64,000 nt of DNA from assembly GCF_027924965.1 (NCBI RefSeq), contig NZ_AP027056.1, positions 1,364,001 through 1,428,000 of the forward strand. The letters are read 5' to 3'. The notes below the pieces were generated by a model that did no database searches, had not been told where the DNA came from, and saw only the letters and a program-made list of their open reading frames with translations. The translations under genes were made by a program, and so were the position numbers. Positions 49,839 through 59,706 of this stretch are shown here, in pieces (position 1 is the first letter of the stretch; the number at the start of each line of letters is the position of its first letter). Origin of the DNA: Limnohabitans sp. TEGF004 (GTDB taxonomy: Bacteria; Pseudomonadota; Gammaproteobacteria; Burkholderiales; Burkholderiaceae_C).

Positions 49839-51377
49839 TTAGCCTTGTGCAGCCACTCGGTCAGATTTGCTTTGCAGCTTGTTCAAGGCGCTCAAATAAG
49901 CTTTCGCTGAAGCCACCACGATGTCAGGATCAGAGCCCACGCCATTGACCACGCGACCGCTGTTTTGCAAACGCACCGTCACTTCGCCTTGGCTCTCTGT
50001 CGAGCCGCTGATGGCATTGACCGAATACAGCACCATTTCAGCGCCACTCTTGACGTGTGACTCAATTGCCTTAAGCGAAGCATCGACTGGGCCGTTGCCA
50101 TCTGAATCGCCCTTGACTTCTTTGCCGCCGACGGTAAACACCACGCTTGCGTGTGGACGCTCACCGGTTTCGCTGTGCTGCGACAAAGACACAAAAGCAA
50201 ATTGCTCACTGGCGTTGCCGACGGCCTCTTCGCTCACCAAAGCCAAGATGTCTTCATCAAAGATTTCGCTCTTGCGATCTGCCAACTCTTTGAACTTGGC
50301 AAAGGCTGTATTGATGTCAGCCTCGCTTTCCATCTGCACACCCAAGTCTTCCAAGCGCTGCTTGAAAGCGTTGCGGCCACTGAGCTTGCCCAAGACGATC
50401 TTGTTGGCACTCCAACCCACATCTTCTGCACGCATGATTTCGTAGGTGTCACGCGCTTTGAGCACGCCGTCTTGGTGAATGCCAGACGCATGAGCAAAGG
50501 CATTCGCCCCCACCACCGCCTTGTTTGGCTGAACCACAAAACCAGTGGTCTGGCTGACCATTCGGCTTGCTGCCAAGATTTGTTTGGCATCGATATTCAT
50601 GGCGAGGTCAAAGTAATCGCGACGGGTCTTGATAGCCATGACCACCTCTTCCAACGAGCAGTTACCGGCACGTTCGCCCAAACCGTTGATCGTGCACTCG
50701 ACCTGACGTGCGCCACCAATCTTCACACCCGCCAACGAGTTGGCCACGGCCATGCCCAAGTCGTTGTGGCAATGCACGGACCAAATGGCTTTGTCAGAGT
50801 TAGGCACACGCTCGCGCAAAGTTTTGATGAAGTTGCCGTAGAGTTCTGGAATGGCGTAACCCACGGTGTCTGGAATGTTGATGGTAGTGGCACCTTCAGC
50901 AATCACAGCCTCAACGACACGGCACAAGAAATCCATTTCGCTGCGATAGCCGTCTTCCGCGCTGAACTCAATGTCACCCACCAAGTTACGGGCAAAGCGC
51001 ACCGACTGCTTGGCCTGCTCGAGCACTTGCTCAGGTGACATGCGCAACTTCTTCTCCATGTGCAACGGCGACGTGGCAATGAAGGTGTGGATGCGCGCGC
51101 TGTTCGCACCTTTGAGCGCTTCGGCTGCACGGCTGATGTCGCGGTCATTCGCACGAGACAACGAACAAATGGTGGAGTCTTTGATGGCGTTGGCAATGCC
51201 TTGCACTGCCTCGAAGTCACCGTTCGAGCTGGCAGCAAAACCAGCCTCAATCACGTCGACCTTCAATCGCTCGAGCTGACGGGCAATGCGCAGTTTCTCA
51301 TCGCGCGTCATTGAGGCGCCGGGCGACTGTTCGCCGTCACGCAAAGTGGTGTCAAAAATAATGAGCTTATCGGTCAT
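49839..51377 (-). CDS. leuA: 2-isopropylmalate synthase
   Basis: 512 residues. The DRE-TIM barrel begins [17 protein letters not shown] and has [17 protein letters not shown] and the [18 protein letters not shown] motif. The C-terminal LeuA regulatory domain (about 390-500) mediates leucine feedback. It commits 2-ketoisovalerate and acetyl-CoA to leucine. It is preceded by a leader peptide and attenuator, so transcription likely responds to leucyl-tRNA. Last gene of the ilv-pssA-leuA group. Confidence 0.97.
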   Translation of the reverse strand: MTDKLIIFDTTLRDGEQSPGASMTRDEKLRIARQLERLKVDVIEAGFAASSNGDFEAVQGIANAIKDSTICSLSRANDRDISRAAEALKGANSARIHTFIATSPLHMEKKLRMSPEQVLEQAKQSVRFARNLVGDIEFSAEDGYRSEMDFLCRVVEAVIAEGATTINIPDTVGYAIPELYGNFIKTLRERVPNSDKAIWSVHCHNDLGMAVANSLAGVKIGGARQVECTINGLGERAGNCSLEEVVMAIKTRRDYFDLAMNIDAKQILAASRMVSQTTGFVVQPNKAVVGANAFAHASGIHQDGVLKARDTYEIMRAEDVGWSANKIVLGKLSGRNAFKQRLEDLGVQMESEADINTAFAKFKELADRKSEIFDEDILALVSEEAVGNASEQFAFVSLSQHSETGERPHASVVFTVGGKEVKGDSDGNGPVDASLKAIESHVKSGAEMVLYSVNAISGSTESQGEVTVRLQNSGRVVNGVGSDPDIVVASAKAYLSALNKLQSKSDRVAAQG

Positions 51378-51432
51378 GGTCAGGACTCCTGGATTCCTAA
51401 AAAACTTGCAACGTTTGGTTTAACCCCAAAGC

Positions 51433-51461
51433 AAAAGGCCCGCTGCGAGTGCATACGGGCC
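51433..51461 (-). terminator. Attenuator terminator in the leuA leader
   Basis: On the minus strand GGCCCG...CGGGCC forms a hairpin with a 13-base loop followed by TTTTGCTTT; an outer CCCCA/TGGGG pairing surrounds it. It lies between the leucine-rich leader peptide and the leuA start, the layout of classical attenuation. Confidence 0.75.
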
Positions 51462-51481
51462 TTGTGGGGTTTGCGCGTGCG

Positions 51482-51538
51482 CTACCAACTCCGCCCGTTT
51501 GGGGATGGAAGCAGTAGAAACAGCAAAAAATTTTTCAT
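51482..51538 (-). CDS. leuL: Putative leuA leader peptide (LeuL-type)
   Basis: An 18-codon frame, ATG to TAG, coding for MKNFLLFLLLPSPNGRSW. Five leucine codons (TTG, CTG, CTA, CTG, CTT) fall within six consecutive positions, using four different codons. It is too short to be seen by ordinary gene finding. About 20 bases after its stop comes the attenuator hairpin, then leuA. Ribosome stalling at the Leu run under leucine shortage would favour readthrough. The function is inferred from layout. Confidence 0.72.
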   Translation of the reverse strand: MKNFLLFLLLPSPNGRSW

Positions 51539-51584
51539 GCACAGAATTTAGCACAAAGCCAAACCCTTTGCGGCGCAGGGTGTC

Positions 51585-52388
51585 TCATTTGTGCAAGCCG
51601 GCTTCATCGGGCTCATCGGTGGAGGTGCTGATGAGGCTGGTTTGCATGCCTTTGGCACGGCGCCATGCGTACAAGGCATAACCGCTCAAACCGTAGAACA
51701 TGAACAAAGCAAACAACACAATCGGTGGATGAATGGTGATGACAGCGATGGTCAAGGCCAACAACACAATCACGACAAACGGAACGCTTTGCTTCATCTG
51801 CACATCTTTGAAGCTGTAAAACGGCACGTTGGTGACCATCGTCAAACCGGAATACAAACACCATGCAAACATGGGCCAAGCCACCTCAGGACCAGAAACA
51901 CCCATCTCGGTCATCAGCCACATAAAACCCATCACCAATGCCGCAGCGGCAGGCGAAGGCAAGCCTTGAAAGAAGCGTTTATCCACCACCGCCGTATTCA
52001 CATTGAAACGCGCCAAGCGCAGTGCAGCACAAGAGATGTAGACGAATGCAGCCACCCAGCCCCAACGGCCCAAACCTTTGAGTGCCCATTCATACGAGAT
52101 CAAGGCAGGCGCAGCACCAAACGACACCATATCGGCCAAAGAATCCATTTGCTCGCCAAACGCACTTTGCGTGTTGGTCATACGCGCCACACGCCCATCT
52201 AGACTGTCGAGCACCAGGGCGCAAAACACGCCAATCGCTGCCAACTCGTAGTTGCCATTCATCGCCATCACGATGGCGTAAAAACCGCCAAACAATGCGG
52301 CCAAGGTAAACAGATTGGGCAAAACATAAACGCCCTTGCTAGGCTTGCGTGGCACAAACTCTTCTATTTGATCTGGTTGTTCTGTCAT
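51585..52388 (-). CDS. pssA: CDP-diacylglycerol-serine O-phosphatidyltransferase
   Basis: 267 residues with six to eight membrane helices. The CDP-alcohol phosphotransferase motif is read at about 60-85: DSLDGRVAR, then eight residues, G, and DSLAD (DG-x2-AR-x8-G-x3-D-x3-D). It makes phosphatidylserine, the precursor of phosphatidylethanolamine, in the inner membrane. Position between ilvC and leuA is a conserved betaproteobacterial order. Confidence 0.95.
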   Translation of the reverse strand: MTEQPDQIEEFVPRKPSKGVYVLPNLFTLAALFGGFYAIVMAMNGNYELAAIGVFCALVLDSLDGRVARMTNTQSAFGEQMDSLADMVSFGAAPALISYEWALKGLGRWGWVAAFVYISCAALRLARFNVNTAVVDKRFFQGLPSPAAAALVMGFMWLMTEMGVSGPEVAWPMFAWCLYSGLTMVTNVPFYSFKDVQMKQSVPFVVIVLLALTIAVITIHPPIVLFALFMFYGLSGYALYAWRRAKGMQTSLISTSTDEPDEAGLHK

Positions 52389-52449
52389 TCGTTTAGCTCC
52401 GAAAATTAGACCTAGAGTGTAAGCGTAGCGTCAATCAGGCACAAAAATG

Positions 52450-52475
52450 ACAAAGGCCACCGAAGTGGCCTTTGT
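52450..52475 (-). terminator. Terminator downstream of ilvC
   Basis: AAAGGCCAC/GTGGCCTTT stem with a CGAA tetraloop, A/T flanks. It separates ilvC from pssA on the minus strand. Confidence 0.83.
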
Positions 52476-52494
52476 CGATGCAATCCACAAAAGC

Positions 52495-53520
<1,026 letters not shown>

Positions 53521-53548
53521 CTAAAAAATACTTTGAAAGGGTTGAAAT

Positions 53549-54040
53549 TTAAACGCGCAAGATACGTTCGCCGCGGCCAATGCCACATGCGCCCGTGCGA
53601 ACGGTTTCGAGAATTGCGCTGCGGTCAATCGCTTCCAAGAACGCATCGTTCTTAGACAGGTCGCCCGTCAACTCAATGGTGTAGCTCTTCTCAGTCACAT
53701 CGATGATGCGGCCACGGAAGATATCGGCCATGCGTTTCATCTCTTCACGCTCTTTGCCAACAGCACGCACCTTCACAAGCATCAGCTCGCGTTCGGTGTA
53801 AGCGCCCTCGGTTAGGTCGACCACTTTGACCACTTCAATCAAACGGTTCAAGTGCTTGGTGATTTGTTCAATCACCTCGTCCGAACCATGTGTTTGAATG
53901 GTCATGCGTGACAAGCTGGCGTCTTCGGTAGGCGCCACGGTCAGAGATTCAATGTTGTAGCCACGGGCAGAAAACAAACCCACCACGCGCGACAAAGCGC
54001 CGGGTTCGTTTTCAAGCATCAGGGAAATGATGTGTTTCAT
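53549..54040 (-). CDS. ilvN: Acetolactate synthase small (regulatory) subunit
   Basis: 163 residues from the ATG at 54040, matching the usual IlvH/IlvN length; a start at 54061 would overlap ilvB. The N-terminal ACT domain (HIISLMLENEPGALSRVVGL) binds valine for feedback inhibition; the C-terminal domain follows. It lies directly behind the catalytic subunit gene. Confidence 0.96.
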   Translation of the reverse strand: MKHIISLMLENEPGALSRVVGLFSARGYNIESLTVAPTEDASLSRMTIQTHGSDEVIEQITKHLNRLIEVVKVVDLTEGAYTERELMLVKVRAVGKEREEMKRMADIFRGRIIDVTEKSYTIELTGDLSKNDAFLEAIDRSAILETVRTGACGIGRGERILRV

Positions 54041-54057
54041 GGTGTCATCCTTCCCGT

Positions 54058-55830
54058 TCACAGGTCTTCGCTGCCAAGCAGCATTTCGGTGATGCCCTTA
54101 CCGGCCTTGACCATCGGGAACACGTTCTCGGTGGGGTCGGTACGGAAGTCGATGAACACCGTGCGGTCTTTCAGACGGCGAGCTTCGCGCAAAGCTGGCT
54201 CGACGTCCTCAGGACGTTCAATCAGCATGCCCACGTGACCATAGGCTTCCGCCAATTTCACGAAGTCAGGAATCGCGTCCATGTAGCTGCTGCTGTAGCG
54301 GCCTTCGTATTCGATTTCTTGCCACTGGCGCACCATCCCGAGGTATCGGTTGTTGAGTGCCAACACCTTGATGGGCGTGTTGTACTGGAAGCAAGTCGAG
54401 AGTTCTTGGATACACATTTGCACCGAGCCCTCGCCTGTCACGCAGAACACTTCGCTGTCAGGCTTGGCCAGTTTGATACCCATGGCGTAAGGAATACCGA
54501 CGCCCATGGTGCCCAAACCGCCTGAGTTGATCCAGCGACGTGGCTCGTCAAACCCGTAGTACTGTGCAGCCCACATTTGGTGCTGACCCACGTCAGACGT
54601 GATGTAGGTGTCAGTACCTTTGGTCATGTTGTGCAGTGTTTCAATGACGTACTGCGGCTTGATGACGGTGGTGTTTTCACGGTCGTACTTCAAGCAGTCG
54701 CGCTTGCGCCAAGCTTCGATGGTTTCCCACCAGCAAGCCAATGCGGCCGCGTCGGGCTTCAAGCCAGATTCTTTGATCATGTCGATCATCTCGACCAACA
54801 CGTCTTTCACATCGCCGACGATTGGGATGTCGACCTTCACACGCTTGGAGATGCTGGAAGGATCAATGTCGATGTGGATGATCTTGCGTTCGTTTTGCGC
54901 AAAGTGTTTGGGGTTGCCAATCACGCGGTCATCGAAACGAGCGCCAACAGCCAGCAACACATCGCAGTTTTGCATGGCGTTGTTGGCTTCCATCGTGCCG
55001 TGCATGCCCAACATACCCAGGAACTTCGGCTCGCTTGCAGGGTAAGCGCCGAGACCCATCAAGGTGTTGGTCACGGGGTAACCCAGCATGTCGACCAAGG
55101 TGCGCAACTCTTGCGAAGCGTTGCCCAGCAATACACCGCCACCGGTATAGATGTAAGGGCGCTTAGCCGCCATCAGCAACTGCAACGCCTTGCGAATTTG
55201 ACCGCCGTGGCCTTTGCGCACAGGGTTGTAGGAGCGCATTTGTACTTCAGCTGGATAGCCTTCGTACGTGGTCTTCTTGAAAGACACGTCTTTTGGAATG
55301 TCCACCACCACAGGACCAGGACGGCCGCTGCGAGCGATGTGGAACGCTTTTTTCAGCGTCAAGGCCAAGTCGCGAACGTCTTTGACCAAGAAATTGTGTT
55401 TGACGATGGGGCGCGTGATGCCAATGGTGTCGCACTCTTGGAAGGCATCCAAACCGATCGCGTGCGTGGGCACTTGACCGGTGATGATCACCATGGGAAT
55501 GCTGTCCATGTAGGCCGTCGCAATGCCGGTCACCGCGTTGGTAGCACCTGGCCCTGAAGTCACGAGGGCCACACCCACATCACCTGTGGCGCGGGCATAG
55601 CCATCAGCTGCATGAACCGCCGCTTGCTCGTGACGAACCAACACGTGCTGAATCGTGTTTTGGTTGTACAGCGCGTCGTAGATGTAGAGAACTGAACCGC
55701 CGGGATAGCCCCAGATGTGCTTGACGTTTTCAGCTTGCAGGGCCTTGACGAGAATCTCGGCACCCATCAATTCTTGTGCTTGACCGCCAGTGGCGGCTGC
55801 GGAATGCGATTCCGACTTTGAGTTATCCAT
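54058..55830 (-). CDS. ilvB: Acetolactate synthase large (catalytic) subunit
   Basis: 590 residues, a thiamine-diphosphate enzyme: N-terminal PYR domain with the catalytic Glu in LVRHEQAAVHAADGYAR, a central FAD-binding domain, and a C-terminal PP domain with the ThDP motif beginning GEGSVQM and NNRYLGMVRQWQE. It forms acetolactate from pyruvate. A roughly 155-base leader separates the proposed promoter from the start, but I find no branched-chain leader peptide in it. Confidence 0.97.
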   Translation of the reverse strand: MDNSKSESHSAAATGGQAQELMGAEILVKALQAENVKHIWGYPGGSVLYIYDALYNQNTIQHVLVRHEQAAVHAADGYARATGDVGVALVTSGPGATNAVTGIATAYMDSIPMVIITGQVPTHAIGLDAFQECDTIGITRPIVKHNFLVKDVRDLALTLKKAFHIARSGRPGPVVVDIPKDVSFKKTTYEGYPAEVQMRSYNPVRKGHGGQIRKALQLLMAAKRPYIYTGGGVLLGNASQELRTLVDMLGYPVTNTLMGLGAYPASEPKFLGMLGMHGTMEANNAMQNCDVLLAVGARFDDRVIGNPKHFAQNERKIIHIDIDPSSISKRVKVDIPIVGDVKDVLVEMIDMIKESGLKPDAAALACWWETIEAWRKRDCLKYDRENTTVIKPQYVIETLHNMTKGTDTYITSDVGQHQMWAAQYYGFDEPRRWINSGGLGTMGVGIPYAMGIKLAKPDSEVFCVTGEGSVQMCIQELSTCFQYNTPIKVLALNNRYLGMVRQWQEIEYEGRYSSSYMDAIPDFVKLAEAYGHVGMLIERPEDVEPALREARRLKDRTVFIDFRTDPTENVFPMVKAGKGITEMLLGSEDL

Positions 55831-55993
55831 TTTTTGTACCTTTTAACCTGAGTGAATTTCGTCAACGAAAAACCTTGGGTGCTTCTTGGCGAACCCTTGT
55901 GGGGCAGCATCGAAACTTTGGACCTTCAGCCATAGACGCATGGTTCGCGCCGGACCCAGACCCGTTTGCCTTTTTTGTCGAATTGCAGCCCGA

Positions 55994-56061
55994 GATTATG
56001 GCACCTTCCTGAGCCAGATTCAGTCTTAAGCACGCAAAAAGCCTTGGCGGGTGCCATAATC
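55994..56061. promoter_or_regulatory. Divergent promoter pair in a perfect 12-bp inverted repeat (ilvB / sigma gene)
   Basis: GATTATGGCACC (55994-56005) and GGTGCCATAATC (56050-56061) are exact inverted copies. Each contains TGCCATAAT, an extended -10 element, facing outward: leftward toward ilvB and rightward toward the sigma gene at 56093. The repeat may simply be two similar promoters or may also be an operator. Confidence 0.5.
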
Positions 56062-56092
56062 GCGCCCGATTCAAACTTGAACCCATTCGTCA

Positions 56093-56659
56093 GTGGCCAC
56101 CGAACAAGAACTGTCAGACTTCCTAAAAAGCGTTGAGAAGCGAGCCTTCAAGCGCTCGGTCTATCACGTTCGCGATGAAGAAGCGGCCCTAGACATCGTG
56201 CAAGACAGCATGATGAAGCTCGCCGAGCACTATGGCGACAAGCCTGCCGAAGAGCTACCCATGCTGTTTCATCGCATTCTGTCTAACACCACGCTTGACT
56301 GGTTCAGGCGTAACAAAACACGCAAAGCGCTGTTCAGCAATTTCAGTGACTTCGACTCTGACAAAGATGACGGCGAATTTGACCTGTTAGAGGCCTTGGC
56401 TGTCGATAACGACAGCCAAACCACGCAAAGCGCCGAAGACAACTTCGCCAGCATCGCCAACGTCCACGAGATCGAAGAAGAAATACAAAATTTGCCAGCG
56501 CGTCAACGAGAAGCCTTCCTGCTGCGTTATTGGGAGGATCTTGATGTTTCAGAGACAGCTGCTGCTATGGGTTGCTCTGAAGGAAGCGTCAAAACACATT
56601 GCTCTCGGGCTGTACTGGCACTCAGCAAAGCGCTCAAAGAAAAAGGAATTCAACCATGA
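56093..56659 (+). CDS. ECF-type RNA polymerase sigma factor
   Basis: 188 residues, GTG start. Region 2 is seen in EEAALDIVQDSMMKLAEHYGDK and the FHRILSNTTLDWFRRNKTRK segment; an acidic linker (FDSDKDDGEFDLLEAL) separates it from region 4 (LPARQREAFLLRYWEDLDVSETA then CSEGSVKTHCSRAVLAL). No extracytoplasmic anti-sigma of known type is adjacent, but the next gene, overlapping by 4 bases, encodes a single-pass membrane protein (DUF3619) that could take that role. Confidence 0.92.
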   Translation: MATEQELSDFLKSVEKRAFKRSVYHVRDEEAALDIVQDSMMKLAEHYGDKPAEELPMLFHRILSNTTLDWFRRNKTRKALFSNFSDFDSDKDDGEFDLLEALAVDNDSQTTQSAEDNFASIANVHEIEEEIQNLPARQREAFLLRYWEDLDVSETAAAMGCSEGSVKTHCSRAVLALSKALKEKGIQP

Positions 56660-57096
56660 CACATACCGCAAATACCCAAGATGAATTTGGCTTGCGCATT
56701 GCTGCTCGCCTGAATTCCGCCAGCCTTGAACTGCCGCACGACATCTCCGAGCGCCTGCGCGCCGCACGCACCCGTGCCGTTGCCGCACGCCTGAAACCCC
56801 AAACACGCCTGCAAACCAGCACGGCCGTGGCTCACCAAAATGGTGCAGCTCTATTGAATTTTGGCGGCGATGAAGGCTTGAACATTTGGAGCCGTTTGGC
56901 CTCCTTGCTGCCACTGATTGCTTTGATCGCAGGCTTGGCGCTGATCCAAAACATCATGGACGATGACCGTGCCAACGAATTGGCCGAAATTGATTCGGCC
57001 TTGCTCGTGGACGACCTCCCCCCAGCTGCCTACGCTGATCCGGGCTTTCTTCAGTTCTTGAAGAACCCCATCACAGCCAGCGAATCGAAAGAATAA
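56656..57096 (+). CDS. DUF3619 family single-pass membrane protein (candidate anti-sigma)
   Basis: 146 residues from the ATG that overlaps the sigma stop (ATGA). The N-terminal cytoplasmic helix region (DEFGLRIAARLNSASLELP, ISERLRAARTRAVAARL) is followed by a membrane helix (LASLLPLIALIAGLALIQNI, about 79-98) and a short periplasmic tail ending in an FLQFLKNP segment. The topology (cytoplasmic domain, one helix) and coupling to the sigma gene fit an anti-sigma factor; that is inference, no ZAS zinc motif is present. Confidence 0.85.
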   Translation: MTHTANTQDEFGLRIAARLNSASLELPHDISERLRAARTRAVAARLKPQTRLQTSTAVAHQNGAALLNFGGDEGLNIWSRLASLLPLIALIAGLALIQNIMDDDRANELAEIDSALLVDDLPPAAYADPGFLQFLKNPITASESKE

Positions 57097-57102
57097 ACAC
57101 CC

Positions 57103-57762
57103 ATGACATTCAAGCGTTCGCTCAGTGCCGCACTCGCCGTCCAACTTTTGTTGAGCGGTGCTGTGTTGCTTGTTAGCGGACGGGTCTGCGCACAAACAGT
57201 TTCAGCCGTAGCTACCACCCCCCCCCCCAGTCTGCCTGGCCGCCCTTTGTGGATGGACTTGACCGAGTCGCAACAACAAGCACTAGCTCCCTTGTCTCAA
57301 CTGTGGCCCACCATGACTGAGCCACACAAGCGCAAATGGCTGGCGATCTCACAAAACTTTGGACAACTCACGACCGACGAACAATCGACCGTGCAAGGCC
57401 GTATGCGTGAATGGGCGGCACTTAGCCCACAACAACGCACAGCTGCACGTTTGAATTACGCCGATGCCAAGCAGCTGCTGCAAGACGATAAGAAAGCCAA
57501 GTGGGAAGCGTATCAAGCCCTCTCACCAGAAGCTAAGCAAAAGTTGGCCGCACAGCAACCCACCCAACCCGTCAAGGGCGCGGCACCTGCGGTCAAACCT
57601 GTGTCACCTGCGAAGTTAACCCCACCACCTGCAGCAAGTGCCAACAAAGCCCTGCCACGCATCGCAACCGACCAAGCCGCACCAGCCACGTTGCTGCCCA
57701 CACCCCTCCCCAGTTCAGCGCCGGCCAGCGCAACGACTGAAAGCACCACCACACTCCAATGA
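57103..57762 (+). CDS. DUF3106 family exported protein
   Basis: 219 residues. A signal peptide (ends GRVCA-QT) leads to the DUF3106 domain (about 50-135) of short helices: LTESQQQALAPLSQLWPTM, HKRKWLAISQNF, QGRMREWAALSPQQRTAAR. The tail (about 145-219) is Pro/Ala/Thr-rich and disordered. The coding sequence carries an 11-C run at 57218-57228 just after the signal peptide. It shares the sigma operon and overlaps the RDD gene by 4 bases. Role unknown. Confidence 0.86.
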   Translation: MTFKRSLSAALAVQLLLSGAVLLVSGRVCAQTVSAVATTPPPSLPGRPLWMDLTESQQQALAPLSQLWPTMTEPHKRKWLAISQNFGQLTTDEQSTVQGRMREWAALSPQQRTAARLNYADAKQLLQDDKKAKWEAYQALSPEAKQKLAAQQPTQPVKGAAPAVKPVSPAKLTPPPAASANKALPRIATDQAAPATLLPTPLPSSAPASATTESTTTLQ

Positions 57763-58268
57763 CCTCGGACTTGACAGCCCCCAGCCTGCCGCGTCGCATG
57801 GCTTGCTGGCTCTATGAGGGGCTGCTTTTGTTTGGTGTGCTGTTCATTTCGGGCTATTTGTTCAGCACCCTCAGCCAGTCACGCCATGCGCTAGACAACC
57901 GCCATGGACTGCAAGCCTTTTTATTTTTGGTCGTCGGCATTTACTTCACCTGGTTTGGCCACAAAGGCCAAACTTTGGCCATGAAAACTTGGCATATCCG
58001 TGTGGTTGACACCCAAGGCGAAGCCCTCACCCAAAAACGTGCCTTTGTACGCTACGCCTTGAGTTGGATTTGGTTCATCCCCCCTCTCGCCATCTTGGCC
58101 CCTTACGCACTGACTGGCGCAGAGACGACCGTGTTGTTTGTCGGCTGGGTGGCTGTGTGGGCCTTGCTTAGCCGCTTTCACCCGCAGCGCCAGTTTTGGC
58201 ACGACGTTTTTGCCGGTACGCGCTTGGTCACGGCACCGCCTATTGCCCCAGCCAAACACAAGGCCTAA
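57759..58268 (+). CDS. RDD family membrane protein
   Basis: 169 residues with the RDD-domain opening PSLPRRMACWLYEGLLLFGVLF and three to four membrane helices, then the FGHKGQTLAMKTWHIRVVD-like segment (here FGHKGQTLAMKTWHIR). The family's transport role is poorly defined. Start overlaps the DUF3106 stop, so it completes the sigma-DUF3619-DUF3106-RDD unit. Confidence 0.88.
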   Translation: MTSDLTAPSLPRRMACWLYEGLLLFGVLFISGYLFSTLSQSRHALDNRHGLQAFLFLVVGIYFTWFGHKGQTLAMKTWHIRVVDTQGEALTQKRAFVRYALSWIWFIPPLAILAPYALTGAETTVLFVGWVAVWALLSRFHPQRQFWHDVFAGTRLVTAPPIAPAKHKA

Positions 58269-58284
58269 CGTTACAGTTCATCTC

Positions 58285-58665
58285 ATGAGTGCAAATCCAC
58301 AAAAAAACAGAACTGGCCTCAATCGCGTTTGGTATGCCTTTGGCTACTCGCTCAGCGGCCTGAAAGCTGCTTGGTACGAAAAAGCATTTCGCCAAGAAGC
58401 CATCGGCGCCTTCGTCTTGGTACCTTTATCTTTTTATGTGGGTAAAACTTGGCAAGAAACAGCACTGCTGGCCGGCACAGTTGTGCTGGTCATGGTGGTT
58501 GAACTACTCAACACCGGCATCGAATCTGCCATTGACCGCATTGGCCCTGAATGGCATGAACTGGCTAAACGTGCCAAAGACACAGGCAGCGCAGCCGTGC
58601 TATTGAGCTTGTTGCTATGCATCGCTGTTTGGGCGGCCGCCATCCACGCTAACTTTTCCGCTTGA
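58285..58665 (+). CDS. dgkA: Diacylglycerol kinase (prokaryotic, DgkA)
   Basis: 126 residues from the ATG at 58285. Three membrane helices; the active-site phrase VVELLNTGIESAIDRIGPEWHELAKRAKDTGSAAV carries the conserved Glu/Asn/Glu set in its first part. It recycles diacylglycerol to phosphatidic acid in the inner membrane. It follows the RDD gene by 16 bases and is tightly followed by the LOG gene. Confidence 0.95.
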   Translation: MSANPQKNRTGLNRVWYAFGYSLSGLKAAWYEKAFRQEAIGAFVLVPLSFYVGKTWQETALLAGTVVLVMVVELLNTGIESAIDRIGPEWHELAKRAKDTGSAAVLLSLLLCIAVWAAAIHANFSA

Positions 58666-58673
58666 AAGAACCC

Positions 58674-59261
58674 ATGAATACGCCTGCGTTTTCTGTGTGC
58701 GTCTACTGCGGTTCACGCAATGGCATCCAGCCCGAATACGCCGATGTGGCACGCCAAGTAGGCACGTGGATTGGCCAACACAACGGTCAATTGGTATACG
58801 GCGGTGGCAACAACGGCTTGATGGGGTTGGTAGCCCAGGCCACAGCCGATGCGGGCGGACGCGTGGTAGGCATCATTCCCAAAGCCTTGCAAACCAAAGA
58901 AAACACGCGCACAGCCTGCACCGAGCTGCATGTGGTGGACACCATGCACGAGCGCAAACACATGATGGCCGAACGCGCCGATGTGTTCTTGGCCCTGCCC
59001 GGCGGCATTGGCACCTTTGAAGAATTTTTTGAAGTGTGGACCTGGCGCCAGCTGGGCTACCACGACAAGCCCATTGGCTTGCTCAACACCCAAGGCTATT
59101 ACGACGGCTTGCTGCAGTTTGCGCAAAACAGCGTCGCCCAAGGCTTTTTGAACGATTGGCAAATGGACTTGATTCGCAGTGGCACAGAGCCAACAGCATT
59201 GCTACAAGAGCTGGTACAAGCCGCAGGCTTTTCACCTGAACCTAAACTAGCAGGCCTGTAA
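58674..59261 (+). CDS. LOG-family protein (nucleoside-5'-monophosphate phosphoribohydrolase type)
   Basis: 195 residues. Rossmann-like fold with VCVYCGSRNG, LVYGGGNNGLMGLVAQA and the signature PGGIGTFEEFFEVWTW, preceded by MHERKHMM. LOG proteins cleave cytokinin-type or purine nucleotides to base and ribose phosphate; the bacterial role is often unclear. An in-frame TTG at 58662 overlapping dgkA is an alternative start. Confidence 0.92.
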   Translation: MNTPAFSVCVYCGSRNGIQPEYADVARQVGTWIGQHNGQLVYGGGNNGLMGLVAQATADAGGRVVGIIPKALQTKENTRTACTELHVVDTMHERKHMMAERADVFLALPGGIGTFEEFFEVWTWRQLGYHDKPIGLLNTQGYYDGLLQFAQNSVAQGFLNDWQMDLIRSGTEPTALLQELVQAAGFSPEPKLAGL

Positions 59262-59271
59262 CCCGATCAAG

Positions 59272-59306
59272 AAAAAAGCCGCAGACCTTCACAGGCTGCG
59301 GCTTTT
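59272..59306. terminator. Terminator between LOG gene and glnB
   Basis: GCCGCAG/CTGCGGC stem with an 11-base loop, A-run before and T-run after; shared by the convergent genes. Confidence 0.82.
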
Positions 59307-59330
59307 GCATTTGCGAGCGACGAATCGGAA

Positions 59331-59687
<357 letters not shown>

Positions 59688-59706
59688 TCAATGAAAAGGC
59701 CTATGG

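Noticed and set aside
54577..55557. A 326-codon plus-strand frame opposite ilvB
   Set aside because: Val/His-rich shadow antisense to conserved ThDP-enzyme motifs.
55830..55994. Possible branched-chain leader peptide and attenuator in the ilvB 5' region
   Set aside because: The only frame found (about 32 codons) is not rich in Ile, Leu or Val and no GC hairpin with a T-run follows; the small TTTCG/CGAAA stem is too weak.
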